Shown: in pieces, positions 6,087 through 10,332 of the stretch
Numbering within the stretch: the first letter of the stretch is position 1
Layout: every line of letters starts with the position of its first letter
Source of the DNA: an uncultured Desulfobacterales bacterium
Lineage (GTDB): Bacteria; Desulfobacterota; Desulfobacteria; Desulfobacterales; UBA11574
Assembly (NCBI GenBank): GCA_937925895.1
Contig: CALANC010000165.1
Location: 1 to 10,332 of the forward strand
Length of the DNA: 10,332 nt
Reading direction: 5' to 3'
Notes under the pieces: model-generated
Seen by the model: only the letters and a program-made list of their open reading frames with translations
Told to the model about the DNA's origin: nothing
The model's database searches: none
Position numbers and translations under genes: made by a program

Positions 6087-6258
6087 GTAAAAAGTCTGAT
6101 TTTGTGCGCTCCGCAAGCAATTTTGGGATTCATAATTCACTTGGCTAAATTGCAAGAACTCGGGCTAACGCCCTCAAACAGCTTGCAATTTTTAACGCTA
6201 GGCTCATCATGAATCTTTTTCCAAAATTGCTCGATGTCGCTTACAAAAGACTTTTTAC
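6087..6258. repeat. MITE-like nested palindrome of about 172 bp
   Basis: Paired blocks run inward in order. GTAAAAAGTCT (6087-6097) pairs with its exact complement at 6248-6258. AGCAATTTTGG (6116-6126) pairs with 6221-6231, GATTCAT (6127-6133) with 6209-6215, and AAATTGCAAG (6147-6156) with 6182-6191. GGGC (6162-6165) with GCCC (6170-6173) closes the centre. Between the blocks the arms are diverged but still alignable. The whole can fold into one long interrupted hairpin. It encodes nothing convincing and has no transposase, as expected of a miniature inverted-repeat element mobilised in trans. It sits 31 bp upstream of the fadJ ATG, in its leader. Confidence 0.75.
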
Positions 6259-6263
6259 GAGTA

Positions 6264-6345
6264 TGTCAAGTTTTGCCTTTAAAATAATATTATCCAGCCT
6301 TTCTGGGCTGTGGATTTCAATCAAAACAAGGGTGCGAAAATGAAG
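6264..6345 (-). repeat. Degenerate second copy of the TTTCGCACCC-terminated element
   Basis: Read on the minus strand, this spacer shares ordered blocks with the element at 2925-3014: TTTCGCACCCT, AATCCACAGC, GGCTGGATA and AAACTTGA. The inner hairpin is conserved in a different form, CAGCC (minus strand of 6306-6310) with GGCTG (minus strand of 6295-6299). The right arm has lost a few bases, so the termini no longer pair perfectly. It starts immediately after the thiolase stop codon and abuts the MITE-like element. Its inner hairpin might act as a weak terminator, but the A/T stretch after it is interrupted. Confidence 0.65.
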
Positions 6346-7551
6346 TTAAATTCTCTCGATAATCGTAGTGATTCCCATCCCGCCACCGACACACAGGGTG
6401 CAAAGACCCGTTTGTTTGTCCCTTCTCTCCAGTTCGTCCAGCAGGGTGTTTAGCAGCATGCCACCGGTTATTCCAAGCGGGTGACCCATAGCGATCGCCC
6501 CGCCGTTGACGTTTACTTTTTCCGGATCGATTATTAAATCTTTCATTACTTTTAACACGACCGCTGAAAAGGCTTCATTAATTTCAAAAAGGTCAATATC
6601 GTTTATGGTCATACCCGCTTTTTTGAGTGCTTTTTTTGTGGCAGGAATGGGGCCGGTCAACATGATCGTCGGCTCTTCTCCCGTCACCGCAAAAGATGTA
6701 AATTTTGCCCGTGGACGTAGACCCAGTTCTTTGCCTTTTTCTTTACTGCCGATTAGCATTACTGCCGCGCCATCGACGATTCCAGATGAGTTTCCCGCAT
6801 GGTGAACATGATTTATTTTTTCCAATTTCGGATATTTTTTCATTGCAGTGTCATCGAAGCCCATTTGGCCCGGAATGATAAAAGAAGGCTTTAAGCTGGA
6901 CATGGCTTCCATGGAAGCGTCTTCCCGGATGAGTTCGTCGTGGTCTAAAATTACGATGCCATTGATGTCTTTGACGGGGATCATTGATTGTTTAAAATAC
7001 CCTCTAGTCGTCGCATTTGCTGCTTTTTGATGAGACGTTAAGGCAAATCGATCGACGTCTTCCCTGGTAAAACCTTCTAAGGTAGCAATTAAATCAGCGG
7101 AGACTCCCTGAGGAATAAAAGAGAGGGCGTTGTTGACCCTTGGATCTTGATACCAGGCGCCACCGTCAGATCCCATGGGCACCCTGGACATGGATTCGAC
7201 ACCGCCTGCCACTACCAGATCTTCGACTCCGGCCATAATTTTAGCCGCACAAAGATTACACGCTTCCAATCCGGAGGCGCAAAAGCGGTTCAGTGTCACT
7301 CCGGCGACCTTGACGTCCCACCCGGCATATAGAGCCGCAATTCTGGCGATGTCGGCTCCCTGTTCTCCAACGGGTGTTACGCAGCCCAATATCACATCTT
7401 CGATTTGCGACGTGTCCAAATGGTTTCTTTCCTCAAGGGCTTTAAATACAGTAACCAATAATTCGATGGGAGAAACTTCATAAAGACTCCCTTTTTTCTT
7501 TCCCAGCCCTCTCGGGGTGCGAACCGCATCAAATATGTAAGCATCTCTCAT
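6346..7551 (-). CDS. fadA: Acetyl-CoA C-acyltransferase (3-ketoacyl-CoA thiolase)
   Basis: A 401-residue thiolase, the usual length for the family. It cleaves 3-ketoacyl-CoA with CoA to acetyl-CoA and a shortened acyl-CoA, the last step of beta-oxidation; the reverse condensation is also possible. All catalytic residues are present: nucleophile Cys91 in [16 protein letters not shown] at 325-330, His357 in [11 protein letters not shown], and Cys387 in CVGGGMG. ATG 7551 is chosen because GGAG lies 6 nt upstream and [15 protein letters not shown] is the standard thiolase N-terminus. The GTG four codons earlier would overlap that ribosome binding site. It begins 20 nt after the hemY stop on the same strand, so co-transcription with the heme genes is likely. 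The fadJ gene follows after 290 bp of repeats. FadA and FadI-type substrate range cannot be told apart; the symbol is a family label. Confidence 0.92.
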   Translation of the reverse strand: MRDAYIFDAVRTPRGLGKKKGSLYEVSPIELLVTVFKALEERNHLDTSQIEDVILGCVTPVGEQGADIARIAALYAGWDVKVAGVTLNRFCASGLEACNLCAAKIMAGVEDLVVAGGVESMSRVPMGSDGGAWYQDPRVNNALSFIPQGVSADLIATLEGFTREDVDRFALTSHQKAANATTRGYFKQSMIPVKDINGIVILDHDELIREDASMEAMSSLKPSFIIPGQMGFDDTAMKKYPKLEKINHVHHAGNSSGIVDGAAVMLIGSKEKGKELGLRPRAKFTSFAVTGEEPTIMLTGPIPATKKALKKAGMTINDIDLFEINEAFSAVVLKVMKDLIIDPEKVNVNGGAIAMGHPLGITGGMLLNTLLDELERRDKQTGLCTLCVGGGMGITTIIERI

Positions 7552-7557
7552 TTGTAT

Positions 7558-7561
7558 CTCC
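7558..7561 (-). promoter_or_regulatory. Ribosome binding site fixing the thiolase start
   Basis: GGAG, six bases (ATACAA) and ATG 7551 on the minus strand. The in-frame GTG at 7563 overlaps this site and is not needed to complete the thiolase fold. Confidence 0.75.
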
Positions 7562-7571
7562 ACATACGATT

Positions 7572-8981
7572 TTATTTGAGAAGGTTAACAGCGGGCATGT
7601 TGTTCACGTGGCTGCAGATTTTTTTATACGTCAGTTCTGAATTTTTTATGCAGTCACCGACGGAAACCCCACCTCGATAATTACCGCTTAAAAAAATACC
7701 GGGATTATTCATTTCAAACCGGTCAAAGTATCTTTCCTGCTCGATATATCCGAGCCGGTATTGGGGGATAGCTTTAAACCACATTTTTTCGCTGATAAAT
7801 ATAGGATCTTTATGAATATGCATTATTTTCTTGAATTGCTCGATCACGCTGCTGACAAGTGAATCACCGGCATTATCAAAAAGTTCAGGAGACCGCGCGC
7901 CGCCAATAAACAACGTAAATGCAACCAGGTCCTCGTCTGCCCTGAACGGGAAAATGGTTGAGCTCCAGATTGCACCCAAAAACGATTTCTTTTCCTTTGC
8001 CGGAATCAAAAATCCAAATCCGTCCAACGGTTGACCGACAAACTCTTTCTGGAATCCTAAAAAGAGTACTTTTACCGGAGGATAATAAATTTGATTTAAA
8101 TGATTGGACAGTTTATTTTCCCGGTCATCGAAAATAGAAGCGGCATGAAACGCCGGAACTGTGGAGAGGACGATATCCGTGACCATTTCTTTTGATTCAT
8201 CCATTTGACGGTATACCAGCTTGTAATTCGTTTCTAATTTAACTACTTTTTCAACGTTACTGTTATATTGGATATTAGGTTCCAATTTACGGGCAATTGC
8301 TTTTGGGAAAATCTGCATGCCGTCTTTGAAAGAAAACATCCGTGCGCTTTGTTTGGATTGCTCTGCCCGTTTTTTCCTTTCCCGTGCACCCAAAATAAGT
8401 CCCTTAAACAAACCGCCATACAATTCTTCCAGCCGGTATAGCTTGGGAAAAGCTGATTTAACACTCAGATTATCGGGATTTCCTGCAAATACTCCGGCAA
8501 CAAAAGGGTTTATCGCATAATCAAGAAATTCCTGCCCCAATCGTCTTTTTACAAATTCGGAAACGCTTTGGTAATATCCTTCTTTAGATTTTCCAAAAAA
8601 TGGTTCTGCCAGGAGGCGCAGCTTGGCTTTGGGTGAAAATAATTTTGTTTTAAAGAAAGCTAGGGGATTTGTCGGCAGGGCGTGAAGTTGATTATTTCTC
8701 AAGATGTATCTTTTGTTTGCTTTGTCTTGGGCATAAATTATTTGGCCTTTGAGTCCCACCTCCTCAACAATTTGTCCGATTAACGGTGTTGTTTCCAGTC
8801 CACTGTTTGGTCCGTAGTCGATGAGAAATCCATCTTCACGCCTGGTGACCATTGACCCACCAGGCTCATTCTTTAACTCAAGAACAGTAATGTCAAATCC
8901 ATCCTTGTTTAACCAAAAGGCAGTTGCAAGTCCGGATATGCCTGCGCCCAAAACCGTTATTTTAATTTGGTTTTTATCCAT
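7572..8981 (-). CDS. hemY: Protoporphyrinogen oxidase, FAD-dependent HemY type (often labelled hemG in automated annotation)
   Basis: A 469-residue flavoprotein. It removes six electrons from protoporphyrinogen IX to give protoporphyrin IX, the penultimate heme step. The N-terminus carries the dinucleotide-binding fold, [17 protein letters not shown] (Gly12, Gly14, Gly17), with [13 protein letters not shown] closing the FAD site. [10 protein letters not shown] follows at 51-60. The C-terminal FAD signature [18 protein letters not shown] (428-445) is close to the family's GLFLAGNxYRGVG-PDCI. There is no signal peptide; the family acts at the inner membrane face. It starts 9 nt after the hemH stop and its ribosome binding site lies at the end of hemH, so the two are co-transcribed. 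It belongs to the same large FAD oxidase superfamily as amine oxidases and phytoene desaturases, but context and motifs favour HemY. The electron acceptor in this organism is unknown. Confidence 0.92.
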   Translation of the reverse strand: MDKNQIKITVLGAGISGLATAFWLNKDGFDITVLELKNEPGGSMVTRREDGFLIDYGPNSGLETTPLIGQIVEEVGLKGQIIYAQDKANKRYILRNNQLHALPTNPLAFFKTKLFSPKAKLRLLAEPFFGKSKEGYYQSVSEFVKRRLGQEFLDYAINPFVAGVFAGNPDNLSVKSAFPKLYRLEELYGGLFKGLILGARERKKRAEQSKQSARMFSFKDGMQIFPKAIARKLEPNIQYNSNVEKVVKLETNYKLVYRQMDESKEMVTDIVLSTVPAFHAASIFDDRENKLSNHLNQIYYPPVKVLFLGFQKEFVGQPLDGFGFLIPAKEKKSFLGAIWSSTIFPFRADEDLVAFTLFIGGARSPELFDNAGDSLVSSVIEQFKKIMHIHKDPIFISEKMWFKAIPQYRLGYIEQERYFDRFEMNNPGIFLSGNYRGGVSVGDCIKNSELTYKKICSHVNNMPAVNLLK

Positions 8982-8990
8982 TCTTTACTA

Positions 8991-9956
8991 TCAGTTTTTG
9001 CTTTGAAGCGCCTGGACGGCTAACTCCTTAAGCGCTGCAACAAAGATTGTTGAATCGTTTAATCCCTTCATTACCAGGTAATTTTCGATGTCTGCCTTAT
9101 CGGCGATAATTCTGTATTCAATGTCGAGTTCAAACGAGGTTTCAATATGATCGGACACAAAACTTACCGGGACAATGAGTAATTGCCTTTTCCTTTTTGC
9201 TGCCAACCCTGTTATCATTTCATCTGTTGACGGTTTGAGCCATTTCGCAGGGCCGACCTTGCTTTGAAAGCACAAATGATATTCATGTGAATAATTGCGC
9301 GCTTCCATGACACATTCGACTGTTTTTGTTATTTGCTTCGGGTAAGGATCTCCTTTTTTGACTAAACTTTCAGGTATTCCATGTGCACTGAAAACAATTT
9401 GAATGTCGCCACGCACTTCTTTTGGAAAACGCCCAATCGATTCATCAATTCGTTCATTTAAAGCAGAAATATATTTCAGGTTAGCAAAATAATCATAAAC
9501 ATATGTCAACCTGCCGGTATCTCCCTTATAATTTCTTCTCCATTCATTAAATGCCGACCCGGTAGTCGTTAGGGAATAATGGGGGTAGAGGGGAATCAAG
9601 GCGATCTTATCAAAAGGTATTTCCGCTATCTTTTCGTTGACCTCTTCGATTGTTGGATTCCAATACCGCATGGCGGTATATACCTCAACGCCGGAAAATA
9701 CCTTTTGCAGTTCCGCATGAAGCATTGACCGCTGAAGCTCCGTCCATTCATTAAGAGGAGATTTTCCGCCAATGTGTTTGTACTTTTCTTTTACTTTTGG
9801 TGCCCGGAGGCGGGACATTATTTTTGCAAATAATTTTTGCCCGAACGGTATTTTAAAAATATCACGATCACTGAACAGATTGAATAAAAAAGGTTCGACA
9901 GCTTCAAGAGAGTCCGGTCCACCCAAATTAAAAAGAACTACCGCGTATTTATGCAT
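8991..9956 (-). CDS. hemH: Ferrochelatase
   Basis: A 321-residue enzyme that inserts Fe(II) into protoporphyrin IX to make protoheme. It is full length and of the usual bacterial size. Motifs in order are the N-terminal VVLFNLGGPDS, GGKSPLNEWT at 63-72, YPHYS at 124-128, the catalytic His192 in VFSAHGIPESLV, and VSFVSDHIETSFELDIEY (264-281) with the conserved acidic residues of the active site. No C-terminal [2Fe-2S] cysteine cluster of the animal type is present, and there is no membrane anchor. The ATG at 9956 is preceded by only a weak GAAAG about 12 nt upstream. It follows hemN by 35 bp and precedes hemY by 9 bp, in pathway order apart from HemY, whose product is the substrate of HemH. 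Confidence 0.96.
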   Translation of the reverse strand: MHKYAVVLFNLGGPDSLEAVEPFLFNLFSDRDIFKIPFGQKLFAKIMSRLRAPKVKEKYKHIGGKSPLNEWTELQRSMLHAELQKVFSGVEVYTAMRYWNPTIEEVNEKIAEIPFDKIALIPLYPHYSLTTTGSAFNEWRRNYKGDTGRLTYVYDYFANLKYISALNERIDESIGRFPKEVRGDIQIVFSAHGIPESLVKKGDPYPKQITKTVECVMEARNYSHEYHLCFQSKVGPAKWLKPSTDEMITGLAAKRKRQLLIVPVSFVSDHIETSFELDIEYRIIADKADIENYLVMKGLNDSTIFVAALKELAVQALQSKN

Positions 9957-9991
9957 ATCGATGTGTATTCTTTCAAAGACTGATGATGAGG

Positions 9992-10332
9992 TTATACGGT
10001 CCTTGAATAGCGGGCCGTATCTTCTTTTCTTTCAATGTAGCCGTCAAAATTCAAGGCGATGTTTCTAATCAAGAACCTGCCCATCTTGGTTACCTTCAAT
10101 CTTTGGTTTTCAACGGCTAGGAGATTGTCGGCAATCATCTCACTGAGGTTGTTCAGCCCCCAGCCAAAGTAGGCCTTAAAATCGATGTCAAACTCGTTTT
10201 CAATTGAAGTAAAATCGAGTTCAAAGTCACACATGAGCAACATGATCACCCGACGGCGTAAAAGATCATCGTCGCTAAGATAGTATCCTTTGGCTGTCGG
10301 TAAAATGCCTCTGTCGAGGGCGGCATGATAGT
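9992..10332 (-). CDS. hemN: Oxygen-independent coproporphyrinogen III oxidase, C-terminal part (5' end outside window)
   Basis: The frame runs from the window edge to the TAA at 9992-9994 and gives 112 residues. The sequence GYYLSDDDLLRRR followed by VIMLLMCDFELDF matches the HemN C-terminal domain (E. coli HemN has a comparable DD-IRRDVI-CNF-LDY pattern). The ending KVTKMGRFLIRNIALNFDGYI then YSRTV matches the E. coli ending VTAKGRLLIRNICMCFDTYL then FSRVI. The radical-SAM domain with its CxxxCxxC cluster would lie outside the window. The enzyme oxidatively decarboxylates coproporphyrinogen III to protoporphyrinogen IX without oxygen. This C-terminal domain separates true HemN from the HemW-like homologues. 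A GTG at 10249 could be mistaken for a start, but it is internal. It heads the visible heme gene run. Confidence 0.93.
   Translation of the reverse strand, partial: YHAALDRGILPTAKGYYLSDDDLLRRRVIMLLMCDFELDFTSIENEFDIDFKAYFGWGLNNLSEMIADNLLAVENQRLKVTKMGRFLIRNIALNFDGYIERKEDTARYSRTV

Noticed and set aside
7514..7523. GGGGTGCGAA inside the thiolase gene, matching the terminus of the 90-bp repeat
   Set aside because: It encodes the conserved VRTPRG segment of thiolases, so the match is explained by coding sequence and chance.
9992..10249. An independent 85-residue gene starting at GTG 10249
   Set aside because: The frame continues upstream to the window edge with clear HemN sequence, so this is the C-terminal part of hemN.

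Overview
The window reads as chromosomal DNA of an anaerobic or facultative Gram-negative bacterium. A sulfate- or metal-reducing Desulfobacterota-like lineage is my best guess. This rests on moderate GC, the hemN-hemH-hemY gene order, acyl-CoA thiolase and FadJ-type genes, and small Cys-rich and ArsR proteins. The placement is an inference from gene content; no rRNA or other marker is present.

Layout. Bases 1-1029 (+) hold the 3' part of an unrecognised gene that is open to the window edge and carries an excisionase/MerR-like HTH signature near its C-terminus. It converges on a small ferritin-like DUF6306-type gene (1043-1435, -). That gene is divergent from a 437-residue protein with a C-terminal HPr-like domain (1523-2836, +). 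Their 87-bp spacer contains a consensus-like promoter and two perfect palindromes. From about 2840 to the right edge all genes lie on the minus strand. In order of transcription (right to left) they are hemN (3' part), hemH, hemY, a thiolase, a FadJ-type multifunctional beta-oxidation enzyme, an ArsR-family regulator, and a 67-residue Cys-rich protein.

How the genes work together. HemN, HemH and HemY catalyse steps of the protoporphyrin-dependent heme route: coproporphyrinogen III to protoporphyrinogen IX, then oxidation to protoporphyrin IX, then iron insertion. The thiolase starts only 20 nt after hemY, so it is probably co-transcribed with the heme genes. Together with FadJ it would complete hydration, second oxidation and thiolysis of acyl-CoAs. 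The ArsR protein and the Cys-rich protein share a CTCGC motif and a C-terminal coiled coil. Each is preceded by AT-rich palindromes built from the same TTAGTA/TACTTAA half-sites, so they look like a self-contained metal- or thiol-responsive module.

Non-coding structure. Three repeat-like elements occupy the longer spacers. One is a 90-bp element with perfect 16-bp inverted termini (2925-3014). A second is a degenerate copy of it just after the thiolase stop (about 6264-6345, inverted). Abutting the second is a roughly 172-bp nested-palindrome, MITE-like element (6087-6258) directly upstream of fadJ. No tRNA, rRNA, CRISPR array, transposase or riboswitch was recognised.
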